A DNA stretch of 64,000 nt from Gimesia chilikensis (GCF_007744075.1 NZ_CP036266.1:6244248-6308247); one strand, 5' to 3'. Shown: positions 17,083 through 27,562, counted from the first letter of the stretch. Notes: generated by a model not told the origin, from the sequence alone. A program made the numbers and translations.

Positions 17083-18516
17083 TCAGGAAGATTTTGCCGA
17101 AGCGAGCGACTTGTCGTTCTGAGACTTCCGCCAGTCGTTCAGGCGACGGAGCAGAGCATCGCGGGTCTGTTGATGAGCGGGGTCCGCGGAGAGGTCGTGC
17201 ATCTCCAGCGGGTCGTTCTGAAGATCGAAGAGCTGGACCCGATCGAGGTGCGGATAGAGGATCAGCTTCCAGCGGTCGGTGCGGATCATGCGCTGGAAGT
17301 CGCGGAAGTAGCCATAGATTTCCTCGTAGATCTCATCCTGCTTCCCTGTGAGGACCGGCTTCAGACTTTTACCTTCGACCGTTTTGGGAATGGGGATGCC
17401 TGCGAGGTCACAACTGGTGGGATAGAGATCGCGGAGATAGCACTGCGCGGCCGAGCGCTGATCGGCGGGGACACCGGGACCGACGATGATCAGCGGAACG
17501 TTGATCGTGTGTTCGTACATGTTCTGTTTGCCCCGCAGTCCGTGGCTGCCGACAGCGAGGCCGTGATCGCTGGAGTAAATCAGAATGGTATTGTCCCACT
17601 GCCCCGATTTTTTCAGGGCTTCAACAATCCGTCCGACTTGCGAGTCCAGATGCGAAATCACCGAGTAATACAGGGAGAGATCGTTCTGCACGACCTTTCT
17701 GGTGCGAGGCCAGGGCAGCAGTTTTTCATCGCGACCGTCGAAGTTCCCGTGATCAAAGGGGTGCTCGGGCAGGAAGTTTTTGGGAACGGGTATTTCATCG
17801 GGGTTGTAGTATTGTTCGTAGCCGATGGGCATGAGCAGCGGATCGTGGGGGGCGGTGAAGCAGACGTGGAGGAAGTAGGGTTTGTTGTGTTTGCGTTCGA
17901 TGAATTCGATGGCAGCGTCAGCAAAGTGTTCGCTGATATTGGAGGTCAGCCCGACCCCTTTCTCCGGGAAGAAGTGACGCTCGTCATCCTGAAAGATCCA
18001 GCCACGGTAGCCGGTTACCAGCAGACCGTTGCCATCGTAGGAGGGAACCGCCCAGCGACCTCCGCCGCCGGTAAACAGGCCCAGTGTCTCATCGTAGCCC
18101 CGGATCACCGGCTTGCCGTCATTGTGCCACTTCCCGACATACCAGGAGTTGTAGCCTGCTTTGTGCATGGTTTCGGACCAGGTGGGGAGATCGGATTTGA
18201 TTGGCTTGCCGAAGTCCATCGAACCGTTATGGAATCCACCAACACCGGTGAGGATTTCCGCACGACTGGGGGTACAGATCGGATTGGCACAAGTCGCCCG
18301 GGTGAAACTGGTTCCCTGTTTAACGAGTTGATCCAGGTTGGGGGTCTTGATGACCGGGTTTCCGAGGGCGGCGATGGTATCGGGACGCTGATCGTCCGAG
18401 AGCAGCAGGATCACATTGGGTCGCCGGGGCGTTTCAGGCTGCGCATCAGCAGCGAACAAGAGGGAGCAGGAGAGCGTAAACAGTGTTGTTAAACCAACTA
18501 AAATCGCAGATCGCAT
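17083..18516 (-). CDS. Secreted sulfatase
   Basis: A 477-residue alkaline-phosphatase-superfamily sulfatase with a signal peptide (1-23). The formylglycine motif is CTPSR with Cys at residue 81, inside 'CTPSRAEILTG', and the N-terminal metal pair is in 'ILLLSDDQRPD' (about 36-46). 'YNSWYVGKWHNDGKP' and 'IYSSDHGLAVGSHG' give the second half of the active site. The length and the 'GSHGLRGKQNMYEHTINVPL' segment resemble iduronate/heparan-type or choline-type sulfatases, but the substrate cannot be fixed. GGGGAAGAGA precedes the ATG at 18516. It likely releases sulfate from algal or other polysaccharides in the periplasm. No maturation enzyme is adjacent. Confidence 0.92.
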   Translation of the reverse strand: MRSAILVGLTTLFTLSCSLLFAADAQPETPRRPNVILLLSDDQRPDTIAALGNPVIKTPNLDQLVKQGTSFTRATCANPICTPSRAEILTGVGGFHNGSMDFGKPIKSDLPTWSETMHKAGYNSWYVGKWHNDGKPVIRGYDETLGLFTGGGGRWAVPSYDGNGLLVTGYRGWIFQDDERHFFPEKGVGLTSNISEHFADAAIEFIERKHNKPYFLHVCFTAPHDPLLMPIGYEQYYNPDEIPVPKNFLPEHPFDHGNFDGRDEKLLPWPRTRKVVQNDLSLYYSVISHLDSQVGRIVEALKKSGQWDNTILIYSSDHGLAVGSHGLRGKQNMYEHTINVPLIIVGPGVPADQRSAAQCYLRDLYPTSCDLAGIPIPKTVEGKSLKPVLTGKQDEIYEEIYGYFRDFQRMIRTDRWKLILYPHLDRVQLFDLQNDPLEMHDLSADPAHQQTRDALLRRLNDWRKSQNDKSLASAKSS

Positions 18517-18662
18517 TCTCTTCCCCTCTCAGGCCCCCGGGTCGAGGCGCCGGTTTGAATTCGTCTTTCACTAAATCCGTATTACTGATAACTTTTGTGC
18601 CGGAAATACCTCAGAAAAAGCACATTCATTAGTTTTCTTTATCTATTCTGGACAATGTCGCC

Positions 18663-19796
18663 ATGCAGGGCAAGCGTTATATCAGCTGGATGATCGGAAT
18701 TGTGATTCTTGCCGGGACCGGCTGGTCATTTTTGAACAAGCAGCAGAACGAATCGTCGGAAAAGGTGGAAGACGTCAAACCTCCCGGAGCGGTCGCGGAA
18801 CAGACTCAGCAACCGCCTGTGGAAGTCGCGCCGGTTTCACTGCGTGAGGAAAAGGTAGAGGTGCTGGAGCTGAAACTGGCCGTCAATCAGCGTTTTCCGA
18901 TGATCAAGACGGTGGAGCAGACGCTGTCGCAGGCCTCGGCAGCCGGGGTTGTGCAGAGTAAATCGAAACTGGAGCTGATTCTGGCGCTGACGGTGGAGGA
19001 GCTTCAGGAAGACGGTCGCAAGCGTTTGCGCGTGCAGTATTCGGGTGTGAAATATTCACATGACATCGCGGGTGAGAAAGTCTCGTTCGATTCCAATCGC
19101 AGTTCGGGCCCTGCACCACCGGAGGTCCAGGCTTACCAGGGACTCGTGCAGAACGGGTTCTCCTTCTGGATTGGACCGGATAACAAAATCATCGAGCTGG
19201 TCGGCTTTGATCAGTTTATGCAGCGCTGTCTGCAGAACACGCCGGTCAGTCAGCGGGAAACCGTGCTGGCGAAGATCTCCGAGACCTCGGGGGACGACGG
19301 GGTGGCGAACTTCATCGACGACAGTATTGGTCTGCTGCCTTATAACATCAACAAGGAGCATCAAGGGGGCGCGGTGCGTGTGGGTGAGAGCTGGACGAAA
19401 ACCCGGCGACTGACGCAGCCGATTCCGATGGTCCTGAAGACTGAGTACACGCTGCGGGAGCTCAACGACAAGATTGCCCGGATCAATATCGCCGGTGACA
19501 TCGCAGCTTCAAAGATCAGCAGCCCGATCAACCAGCATGGAAAATCGGTGCAGCTGTTTATCCGGGGCGGGAAATCGTTTGGCAGCTGTCTGATCGACCG
19601 CCAGACGGGGCTGCCGCTGGAATCCAGGATCGAACGCTTCCTGGAGACGACCGTCAAACTGGAGAGCGGCAAACAATTCGAACAGCAGAAACAGATCGTG
19701 ACGACGATCCGAGCCTTTCCGCATCAGGAAGAACGCCCGCTGGGTCCCTCGGCAAAGATTACGCCGCGGAGTAATCCAAAGCCGGCTGCGAATTGA
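18663..19796 (+). CDS. Membrane-anchored DUF6263-like protein
   Basis: A 377-residue protein with a single N-terminal hydrophobic segment (about 8-23) and a Pro/Glu-rich linker to about 60. The body resembles the DUF6263 family found in planctomycetes and Bacteroidetes: 'KLAVNQRFPMIKTVEQTLSQ', 'GFSFWIGPDNKIIELVGFDQ', 'VRVGESWTKTRRLTQPIPM', 'CLIDRQTGLPLESRIER'. The function is unknown and it is probably periplasmic. It is separated by about 150 bp from the divergent sulfatase gene and precedes another anchored protein. Confidence 0.7.
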   Translation: MQGKRYISWMIGIVILAGTGWSFLNKQQNESSEKVEDVKPPGAVAEQTQQPPVEVAPVSLREEKVEVLELKLAVNQRFPMIKTVEQTLSQASAAGVVQSKSKLELILALTVEELQEDGRKRLRVQYSGVKYSHDIAGEKVSFDSNRSSGPAPPEVQAYQGLVQNGFSFWIGPDNKIIELVGFDQFMQRCLQNTPVSQRETVLAKISETSGDDGVANFIDDSIGLLPYNINKEHQGGAVRVGESWTKTRRLTQPIPMVLKTEYTLRELNDKIARINIAGDIAASKISSPINQHGKSVQLFIRGGKSFGSCLIDRQTGLPLESRIERFLETTVKLESGKQFEQQKQIVTTIRAFPHQEERPLGPSAKITPRSNPKPAAN

Positions 19797-19810
19797 TTGA
19801 CGTATTTTTT

Positions 19811-19834
19811 GCTACCACGAAAGGCACGAAAGGG
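19811..19834. repeat. Partial TTTCGTG-type repeat
   Basis: GCTACCACGAAAGGCACGAAAG, a truncated copy of the family at 12325, 12966 and 13535, directly 3' of the DUF6263-like gene. Confidence 0.6.
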
Positions 19835-19994
19835 GGATTCGACTTATGTGGCATTATACCGCTTTGACTCCAGTGCCAAATGCAAAATCAAACTGGAGTC
19901 TGTGAAATTTGAGGTTGCCGTAGTAACTGGTTGACCAGAGAGTAAGATAAAGGATGACACTTTTCTCTTTTATCTCATCAATGAAGCCAGTTTC

Positions 19995-21020
19995 ATGTCG
20001 GCATTGCGTTCTCAAATCTGGTCTCTGATCCGAGGGATTAAGAACCTCGGAGGAACTCTTTCACTGGCTGCCGGGGTTGCGTTACTGGCCCCTGTTCTAT
20101 TCGCTGTGACAATCATGTTCGTCATGATTTTTTATACGGGAGCCAAAAGCTATATCCTGGATCAGCCCCTTGACCCTTTCCAGACTTTTGAATTGCCTCA
20201 TGGTAGATCGCTTACACTCTATGCAGAATATGAATGGTTCTATGAACCTCCCGGGTATCTCTATTTCGATGTAGTCGAAGATGGAAAAGCACTCGTTGAA
20301 GAGAGAGATTTCTGGGGTGTAGGACCGGAACGGATTCCGGAACTAGAATACAAAGCCGTCACTTCTAATGACGGCAATCTGGTCGCGATCCTCTATCAAA
20401 CAAATGTCGTGATACTGCACGATTTCAAAGCTAACCGAACGTGGCCTGGCCCCGAAGGAAAAAAGTGGAACGAAACCGATTTCACCTGGAATGATTATGT
20501 TCTGCTGCGGGAATTGCTCGATCAATTCGAAGCAGAAGGCAAGACGCTCTATTGCAGTCTGTTGGGGGAAAACAAGTTTAGAATCGTTTGTTCCTCTGAT
20601 TACCAGTTCCATATCCGACGTGAATGGGAAAAGCGAAAGGGAGTGCCGGGCTTCCAACTGCGAGTCCGTCTGTTCAAAGAAGAGACAGAACTCGCAACGC
20701 TGTTCGTTACAGAGTATCACCCGATTGAAACTGACAAAACAAACAAGGAACAGAGTCTGCAGAACCTGTTTGATCAAAGCCGACATTGGACTGACTGGAA
20801 TTCCAACTGGAAAGCAGGCTGGCTGGATGCTAATACGTTTGCGGCCTGGAATCAGGATCAGGGAGCACGGGCCTGGCAAGTGGATGCTGAGGGCAATTAC
20901 ACGGAACTGTCTGCGCCGCTGGAAGGCAAACTGCTGACAAAGATCCAGAGACTCCCTCAGAGCCCCTGGCTATATCCGACAGCGCCTGAAGTCAAACAGA
21001 CAAGTAACAAGAACGAGTGA
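19995..21020 (+). CDS. Membrane-anchored hypothetical protein
   Basis: A 341-residue protein with one strong hydrophobic segment at about 24-51 (a valine/phenylalanine/methionine-rich helix) after a short cytoplasmic start. The remainder is a soluble domain that is aromatic and acidic ('LTLYAEYEWFYEPPGYLYFD', 'WTDWNSNWKAGWLDANTFAA'). I recognise no named family. The base composition is somewhat more AT-rich than its neighbours. It converges with a methyltransferase gene 27 nt away. Confidence 0.6.
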   Translation: MSALRSQIWSLIRGIKNLGGTLSLAAGVALLAPVLFAVTIMFVMIFYTGAKSYILDQPLDPFQTFELPHGRSLTLYAEYEWFYEPPGYLYFDVVEDGKALVEERDFWGVGPERIPELEYKAVTSNDGNLVAILYQTNVVILHDFKANRTWPGPEGKKWNETDFTWNDYVLLRELLDQFEAEGKTLYCSLLGENKFRIVCSSDYQFHIRREWEKRKGVPGFQLRVRLFKEETELATLFVTEYHPIETDKTNKEQSLQNLFDQSRHWTDWNSNWKAGWLDANTFAAWNQDQGARAWQVDAEGNYTELSAPLEGKLLTKIQRLPQSPWLYPTAPEVKQTSNKNE

Positions 21021-21047
21021 TACTGTGTGACACCAGACGGTCAGCAG

Positions 21048-22028
21048 TCACGCAGCTGAACGCAGTGATTCGGGAGCTTCGTCTTCCTGTTCTGCAGCGA
21101 ACTGTTGGCATTCCTGAATGACGTCTGCCACGAACTGTTTGGCTGACAGGTGCTCCTTGAGGTAGCTGGAGACCTTTTTCACGCGCGATGTGAAGTAATA
21201 AGGCCGCAGGTGATACTTCAGGGGAGTGGCGGCGTTGATGACCTGCATCGTTTCCCGGTAATTATCCGGATCGATGGTGAGTTCGGTTGAATCGCTGCAG
21301 GAGAAGAGCATCTGCAGGTTGGGATCTTCCTGAGTGCCGAACTGCTGCACCAGTTGGAAGCCACAGCTCTCGGCCAGCATTTTGAGGCTGGAGGGAGTGA
21401 AGTTATGAATGTGAGCGTAATGGAACATTTTGCTGCGACGGGCAAAGGGAGCCGCGATGTTCGGACATTCGACGTAGAACAGTCCGTTGTCGGAGAGCAT
21501 GCCGCGAATGTATTCGAGGGCTTTGCGAGGCGAGTTAAAGTGCTCGATCACGTGGACGAGCAGAATCAGCTCGTGGCTCTTGTCGCGGGGCTGTTCGAAG
21601 AGATCTCCGCGGACGACGTTGGTCAGAAGTTGCTGCTGCGAATAATTCTGGAAACCTTCGCCCGGTTCAATTCCCCGCGAAGCGTGTCCATTCAGTTCAA
21701 AGACTTTGACGGTACAGCCAATGCCTGCACCGACTTCGAAGACTTCCATATCAGGTTCGATGTGGGGCTGCAGCTGACTGAAAATTCGTTCGCCGTTATT
21801 CCAGGCTCGCATGACGCGGCGATCGGAAGGAGTCATTTCGCCGTGGTAGCTCTGACGATACTCGGTGGCGTAATAGCGGGCGAGCTCTTCGTCGCTGGGA
21901 ATCTGACCATGGGCGACCAGGCCACAGGATTTGCAGATCACGCTTTCCAGAGGCTGGTTGTGTCGGTCCCGGGTTCCAATCTGTTCAAACTCGGTTCCTG
22001 CACAGAGATCGCATTGCTTTTGTCCCAT
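21048..22028 (-). CDS. Class I SAM-dependent methyltransferase with N-terminal zinc-ribbon-like motif
   Basis: About 326 residues from the ATG at 22028; an upstream GTG at 22040 would add four residues. Near the N-terminus is a CxxC...CxxC motif ('CDLCAGTEFEQ' and 'CKSCGLV'), typical of the Methyltransf_13 type linkers. The Rossmann methyltransferase core follows, with 'MEVFEVGAGIGCTVKVFELN' as the SAM-binding loop and 'SHELILLVHVIEHFNSPRKA' as the later strand. Such proteins often modify sugars or lipids of the cell envelope, but no substrate is indicated here. The gene diverges from pyc with 345 nt between them. Confidence 0.85.
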   Translation of the reverse strand: MGQKQCDLCAGTEFEQIGTRDRHNQPLESVICKSCGLVAHGQIPSDEELARYYATEYRQSYHGEMTPSDRRVMRAWNNGERIFSQLQPHIEPDMEVFEVGAGIGCTVKVFELNGHASRGIEPGEGFQNYSQQQLLTNVVRGDLFEQPRDKSHELILLVHVIEHFNSPRKALEYIRGMLSDNGLFYVECPNIAAPFARRSKMFHYAHIHNFTPSSLKMLAESCGFQLVQQFGTQEDPNLQMLFSCSDSTELTIDPDNYRETMQVINAATPLKYHLRPYYFTSRVKKVSSYLKEHLSAKQFVADVIQECQQFAAEQEDEAPESLRSAA

Positions 22029-22385
22029 TTGATTCACCACCGTTTTTCGCCTGTAATTCGAAGAATTCTACTGTCTGGGCCCCTTGAATTTCAGCGGAGC
22101 CGTAATAGAACGGGTCAGATTGGCGTGAACACTAATCAGAGAAGCAAAACAGGTCAAGATGAATCAATCCAAGGCGGTTTCCGCAGGGAAGTTAGTAAAA
22201 TTCATCTCATCGTTACGATTGTGAGTGCGCATCGGACTTTCGCTGCTGCCAGACGGGGGCAGTGTGTTGAGTTTCCGGGCTCAGACAGGTACTCTGGGAA
22301 CCGCTGGCCAGCGGGCAAATCACGCCTGGGGCCATTTTCAAACCAGACCATCAAACATAAAGTATACAAAGAACCAGGATAGCTC

Positions 22386-25300
22386 ATGTCTGAGGGTAAG
22401 ATTAAAAAGCTGCTCGTTGCCAACCGAAGCGAAATCGCGATTCGCATTTTCCGCAGTACACACGAACTGGGGATTCGCACGGTCGGCATCTATACCCACG
22501 AAGATCGATACGCCCTGCACCGGACCAAGGCAGACGAAGCCTACCAGATTGGTAAGCCGGGCCATCCTGTGAAATCCTACCTGGATATCGACGCCATCAT
22601 CACACTGGCGAAGCTGAAGAAAATCGACGCCATCCATCCTGGCTACGGTTTCCTCTCCGAAAACGCGGAATTCGCCCAGGCCTGTAAAGACGCTGGCATT
22701 ATTTTCGTCGGCCCCCAGGTTGAGACTCTGAAATCGCTGGGAGACAAGATCTCGGCCCGTAAAATTGCCGAGCAGGCAGGTGTTCCCGTTCTCGGCGGTA
22801 GTGGTGAAGCGATTACCGATCCCGCAGAAGGACTCAAAACCGCTCAGAGCATCGGCTTCCCGATCATTCTGAAAGCAGCCCATGGCGGTGGTGGTCGTGG
22901 TATGCGTGTCGTACAGACTGAGAAAGAATTTGAAGCTGCCTATGAACAGGCCCGCAGTGAATCGCTGGCGGCCTTCGGCAGTCCCGATGTATTCGTCGAA
23001 AAGTTCATCTCCCGTGCCCGTCATATTGAAGTCCAGTTGCTGGGCGACAAGCACGGCGGCCTGGTTCATCTTTACGAACGTGACTGTTCGGTACAGCGTC
23101 GTCACCAGAAGGTCGTGGAAATTGCCCCGGCTCCAAACCTGGATGCCTCGGTTCGCGAAGCCCTCTGTAATGCCGCCTTGAAAATTGGTCGGAGCGTAAA
23201 TTACGAGTCGGCAGGAACCGTCGAATTCCTGCTGGATGACGACACGAACCAGTTCTACTTCATCGAAGTGAATCCTCGTATCCAGGTCGAACATACGGTG
23301 ACAGAACAGGTCACCGGTGTTGATATCGTCAAATCACAGATCCTGCTCGCCCAGGGTGCCCAGCTCTCAGATACCGGAATCGGCATCAACTCGCAGGAAG
23401 AGATCAAGACACACGGTTTTGCGCTGCAGTGCCGCGTGACGACCGAAGATCCTGCGAACAAGTTCATGCCCGACTATGGACGCGTTGCACACTATCGCTC
23501 GGCCAGCGGTATGGGCGTCCGCCTCGATGCGGGTACCGCGTTCTCCGGGGCGATGGTCTTCCCTTACTACGACTCACTGCTGGTTAAAGTGACCACCTGG
23601 GCGCGGACCTTCAAAGATGCGTCCGCCCGTACGGAACGCTGTCTGCAGGAATTCCGAATTCGTGGCGTGAAAACCAACATTCCGTTCCTGTTGAAACTGG
23701 TCACGCACCCGACCTTCATCAAGGGTGAGTGTATTACCCGGTTCATCGATGAGACGCCGGAACTGTTCAAGTTCCCCAAACGTCACGACCGGGCCACCAA
23801 ACTGCTGACCTACCTGTCAGAGACGATCGTGAACGGCAACTCGCTGGTCAAAGACCGTGCGAAAGCAAAGCGACGGATGCCGGCTCCTGTGCCCTCATAT
23901 AATAAAAAGCAGATCGATCCACCGGATGGCATGCGACAGAAGCTGCTCGAACTGGGAGCAGAGAAATTCAGCAAATGGATCCTGGATCAGAAACAGCTGC
24001 TGCTGACGGATACATCCTTCCGCGATGCCCATCAGTCGCTGTACGCCACACGTTTCCGTACACACGACATGCTGCAGATCGCGGAAGTTTACGCCCATAA
24101 CTGCCCACAGCTGTTCTCGCTGGAAATGTGGGGTGGAGCGACCTTCGATACCTCCATGCGGTTCCTGAAAGAATCACCCTGGCAGCGTCTGGCTGATATG
24201 CGGGAACGGGTGCCGAACATTCTGTTCCAGATGTTGATCCGTGCTTCGAGTGCCGTTGGTTATACCAACTACCCGGACAACGTGGTCCGCGCATTTGTGA
24301 AAGAAGCTGCCGCTGCAGGCATCGATGTGTTCCGCGTGTTTGACGCGTTGAACTGGGTGCCCAACATGAAGGTGGCGATGGAAGAAGTGCAGAAGAGCGG
24401 CGCCATCTGTGAAGCCAGCATCTGTTACACCGGCGATATTCTGGATCCGTCCAAATCGAAATACGATCTGAAGTATTACGTGAAGATGGCCAAGGAACTG
24501 GAAAACATGGGTGCCCACATCCTGGCGATCAAAGATATGGCCGGTTTGTGTAAACCGTATGCAGCCGAACTGCTGGTTAAAACCTTGAAGCAGGAAATCG
24601 GTATTCCCATTCACTTCCATACCCACGACACGATTGGCGGACAGGCCGCTTCCATTCTGAAAGCCGCCGAGGCAGGACTGGATATCGCCGACGGTGCAGT
24701 CCCGTCGATGTCCGGTGGAACATCGCAGCCGAACCTGACCACGGTGATTGAATCCCTGCGATTCGCAGAACATCAGCCGGAAGTCAATGTCGAACACCTC
24801 GACGAAATCTCCGAGTACTGGCGTGCCGTCCGTGACTTCTATACGGCCTTTGAAAGCCCCGTACTACCAGCCGGTGCGAATCTCTACGATCACCAGATGC
24901 CCGGTGGTCAGTACACGAACCTGCTGCAACAGGCACAATCGCTGGGACTGGGAGACCGCTGGTCTGAAGTCTGTCATGTCTATGCGGAAGTCAACCAGCT
25001 GCTGGGCGATATCGTGAAGGTGACTCCCACATCCAAGGCAGTCGGCGACATGGCACTGTTCCTCGTTGCCAACGATCTGACCTGTGATGATGTTGTTAAT
25101 GGCGAACGTGATCTGGCATTCCCCGAATCAGTACTGGACCTGGTCAGTGGTCGCATGGGGCAGACCCCCGGAGGTTTCCCCGATGCCGTCCAGAAACGAA
25201 TTCTGCGAGGAGAAGAGCCTCTCACCGAACGTCCGGGCAGTATTTTACCTCCTGCCGACTTTGAAGATGCTGCTAAGACAGTGCAGGAGATGATCAACCG

Positions 25301-25838
25301 CACGCCTACCGATCAGGAAGTCGTGTCTTACCTGCTGTACCCCAAAGTCTTCGAAGATTTCGCAGCGCATCAGAAAGCGTATTACGATACCAGTGGCCTG
25401 CCGACGTACGCGTTCTTTAACGGACTGGAACCGGAAGAGGAAATCGCCGTCGATATCGCTCCCGGTAAAACCCTCATCATCAAGTTCCTGGCTGTTGGTA
25501 AGCCACAGACAGATGGTTGCAGAACGGTCTTCTTCGAACTCAACGGTCAGCCGCGTGAAGTGGTGATCGTAGATAAATCGTTGAAACCGCAAGACGATAC
25601 CCGTCGCAAAGCAGATCCATCTGATCAGAAGCAAATCGGTTCAGTGATGCCAGGTGTTGTGGTCTCCTTGACCATCAAGGTCGGCAGTAAGGTCAAAGCC
25701 GGCGATCAGCTGCTGATGCTGGAAGCCATGAAGATGCAAACCAGCGTCATTTCTGAACAGGATGGGGTCGTCAAAGAGATTCTGATCGAGCCTGGTACTC
25801 AGGTGGAATCGGGAGACCTGCTGATCGTGCTGGAATAA
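22386..25838 (+). CDS. pyc: Pyruvate carboxylase
   Basis: A full-length single-chain pyruvate carboxylase of 1150 residues, which makes oxaloacetate from pyruvate, bicarbonate and ATP. The biotin carboxylase domain covers about 1-455, with the ATP-grasp glycine loop 'HGGGGRGMRV' and 'EVNPRIQVEHTVTEQVTG'. The carboxyltransferase TIM barrel covers about 535-810, with 'LTDTSFRDAHQSLYATRFRT'. An allosteric linker follows, and the biotinyl domain is at the C-terminus with the biotinylated Lys at 1116 in LEAMKMQ. All expected parts are present. The role is anaplerotic. The start is the ATG at 22386, with AGGATA-like bases just upstream; the surroundings show no operon partner. Confidence 0.96.
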   Translation: MSEGKIKKLLVANRSEIAIRIFRSTHELGIRTVGIYTHEDRYALHRTKADEAYQIGKPGHPVKSYLDIDAIITLAKLKKIDAIHPGYGFLSENAEFAQACKDAGIIFVGPQVETLKSLGDKISARKIAEQAGVPVLGGSGEAITDPAEGLKTAQSIGFPIILKAAHGGGGRGMRVVQTEKEFEAAYEQARSESLAAFGSPDVFVEKFISRARHIEVQLLGDKHGGLVHLYERDCSVQRRHQKVVEIAPAPNLDASVREALCNAALKIGRSVNYESAGTVEFLLDDDTNQFYFIEVNPRIQVEHTVTEQVTGVDIVKSQILLAQGAQLSDTGIGINSQEEIKTHGFALQCRVTTEDPANKFMPDYGRVAHYRSASGMGVRLDAGTAFSGAMVFPYYDSLLVKVTTWARTFKDASARTERCLQEFRIRGVKTNIPFLLKLVTHPTFIKGECITRFIDETPELFKFPKRHDRATKLLTYLSETIVNGNSLVKDRAKAKRRMPAPVPSYNKKQIDPPDGMRQKLLELGAEKFSKWILDQKQLLLTDTSFRDAHQSLYATRFRTHDMLQIAEVYAHNCPQLFSLEMWGGATFDTSMRFLKESPWQRLADMRERVPNILFQMLIRASSAVGYTNYPDNVVRAFVKEAAAAGIDVFRVFDALNWVPNMKVAMEEVQKSGAICEASICYTGDILDPSKSKYDLKYYVKMAKELENMGAHILAIKDMAGLCKPYAAELLVKTLKQEIGIPIHFHTHDTIGGQAASILKAAEAGLDIADGAVPSMSGGTSQPNLTTVIESLRFAEHQPEVNVEHLDEISEYWRAVRDFYTAFESPVLPAGANLYDHQMPGGQYTNLLQQAQSLGLGDRWSEVCHVYAEVNQLLGDIVKVTPTSKAVGDMALFLVANDLTCDDVVNGERDLAFPESVLDLVSGRMGQTPGGFPDAVQKRILRGEEPLTERPGSILPPADFEDAAKTVQEMINRTPTDQEVVSYLLYPKVFEDFAAHQKAYYDTSGLPTYAFFNGLEPEEEIAVDIAPGKTLIIKFLAVGKPQTDGCRTVFFELNGQPREVVIVDKSLKPQDDTRRKADPSDQKQIGSVMPGVVVSLTIKVGSKVKAGDQLLMLEAMKMQTSVISEQDGVVKEILIEPGTQVESGDLLIVLE

Positions 25839-26095
25839 ATAACAGGAAACTCAACTCATCCCATTTTACCCAGATGAACCATAGTTTTAAATTTTGAGTT
25901 AAAGACACCAAAATCAGGATTCATTTTTTAATGATCCATTAGAGATAGTGAATCCGAGCTTCCTCATTCGCCGATAGATCAGATAACAGTACTTATTTGA
26001 CCATTGTTATCCTGGTCTGAAATGAATTCCCAAAACAGCACATAAAGCGCGGTACACACGATCACCGGGCTTAAAGCAACTGGAGTAATCGGCGA

Positions 26096-26383
26096 ATGAC
26101 TGGAGAGCGTCAATCCATTCAACCTCCGCACTTTGTAATCTCAAGCGAGGGAGAAATCCTCGGCGAAGACACTCCTGAAAATCAGGAAATGGTCCGTCGA
26201 GTCGTCGCCTGCGTGAATGCCTGCGATGGCATTACGACCGAAGAGCTGGAGAGCGGAATTATTTCTGATATGCGTAAGGTGATTGCTCAAACTGCACCAC
26301 TGTTGCAGGAACGCAGCCAGATGACCGAGCTGCTGCGGAGAGAGATCCGCGCTGAGATGAACGCTCGTAAGAACAAAAAGTAA
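26096..26383 (+). CDS. Small hypothetical protein
   Basis: A 95-residue soluble protein. The segment 'MVRRVVACVNACDGITTEEL' resembles a short module seen in phage and bacterial small proteins, but no function is known. The C-terminus is helical and basic ('LRREIRAEMNARKNKK'). The reading frame has the codon usage of its neighbours and no competing frame. It ends 20 nt before the convergent LecA-like gene, with a weak 7-bp hairpin (26396-26402 with 26410-26416) between the two stops. Confidence 0.55.
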   Translation: MTGERQSIQPPHFVISSEGEILGEDTPENQEMVRRVVACVNACDGITTEELESGIISDMRKVIAQTAPLLQERSQMTELLRREIRAEMNARKNKK

Positions 26384-26403
26384 CGCCGCTTATATCAGTT
26401 CGC

Positions 26404-27096
26404 TCAATTCGAACTGCGTCTGAAATACCCGCTGATCCGGACTTTCACTTTCCCTTTGGATTGATGTCCCGGAGGCAGATTCAGACCGATCATCAGCACG
26501 CCATCATCTTTAGGCGTGAATTCGACTTTCTCTCCGATCTTGAAGGGCTTCCCCATTTTGGGTTTCCCTTTTTCCTGTGAGAGAACAACCCCCATCAACG
26601 CTCCTACGGGTACGCCGGGAGCCAGTTCTTTCATAGGGTTTTTCTCAGGCAGCCCTTCGACGCCTGTCTTGATGTCTGTAATCAGATCATAGGTCCCGGT
26701 GGCCTGAATCCGAATTGATCTCCCCTTCGCGACCAGACCGGCAGGGCCACTCCAGTTACGAGCCGCATCGATTTCAAAATCAGCGGAATTCGACGAGATC
26801 ATTTTTTCATCGAGCTGATCGATCATCGCTTTCACGCCTGGGACATCTTTTTTAATGCTGAGAATCGACTCCAGCATCTCTTTGGATTTCTCATAATCGC
26901 CGGCATCAGAATATTTACGGGCGATATCAGCAGACTGGCGAATAAACGAATCGCGGAGTTTATCAGCCTGTATATTGAGCTGTTTCACATTCCCTTTCTT
27001 GGAACTCCCCTGAGCCAGGACATCTTGCGCTGGAAACGCGATTCCCATAAAGCCGATCAGAAACAGTACCTTTCGAAAGTTTTTTGATTTCAACAC
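26404..27096 (-). CDS. Secreted protein with LecA-like C-terminal domain
   Basis: The start is taken as the GTG at 27096, which has AGGGGA eight bases upstream and begins directly with a signal peptide ('KSKNFRKVLFLIGFMGIAFP', cleavage near VLAQ). The frame runs to an ATG at 27141. The middle is a helical region with 'ARKYSDAGDYEKSKEMLESI', TPR-like. The C-terminal ~120 residues ('ARNWSGPAGLVAKGRSIRIQ', 'PGVPVGALMGVV', 'VLMIGLNLPPGHQSKGKVKV') resemble the PA-IL/LecA-like galactose-binding beta-sandwich found in planctomycete secreted proteins. Sugar binding is inferred from the fold only. Confidence 0.65.
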   Translation of the reverse strand: MLKSKNFRKVLFLIGFMGIAFPAQDVLAQGSSKKGNVKQLNIQADKLRDSFIRQSADIARKYSDAGDYEKSKEMLESILSIKKDVPGVKAMIDQLDEKMISSNSADFEIDAARNWSGPAGLVAKGRSIRIQATGTYDLITDIKTGVEGLPEKNPMKELAPGVPVGALMGVVLSQEKGKPKMGKPFKIGEKVEFTPKDDGVLMIGLNLPPGHQSKGKVKVRISGYFRRSSN

Positions 27097-27214
27097 GATC
27101 TCAATCCCCTGCTCATATGATGTTTTGTCTGATACTCTCATTATGACTGACAGCAGTCAGGGTTCGCAATTCGTTTCTCGCCGGCACCGGGGCTCAAATT
27201 CCCGGGAAGTCCGG

Positions 27215-27562
<348 letters not shown>

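Noticed and set aside
17038..18492. 484-codon open frame on the plus strand
   Set aside because: Antisense to a clear sulfatase with all active-site motifs; no domain in the plus-strand translation.
22338..23294. 318-codon minus-strand frame in the 5' part of pyruvate carboxylase
   Set aside because: It overlaps the biotin carboxylase domain antisense and shows no motif of its own.
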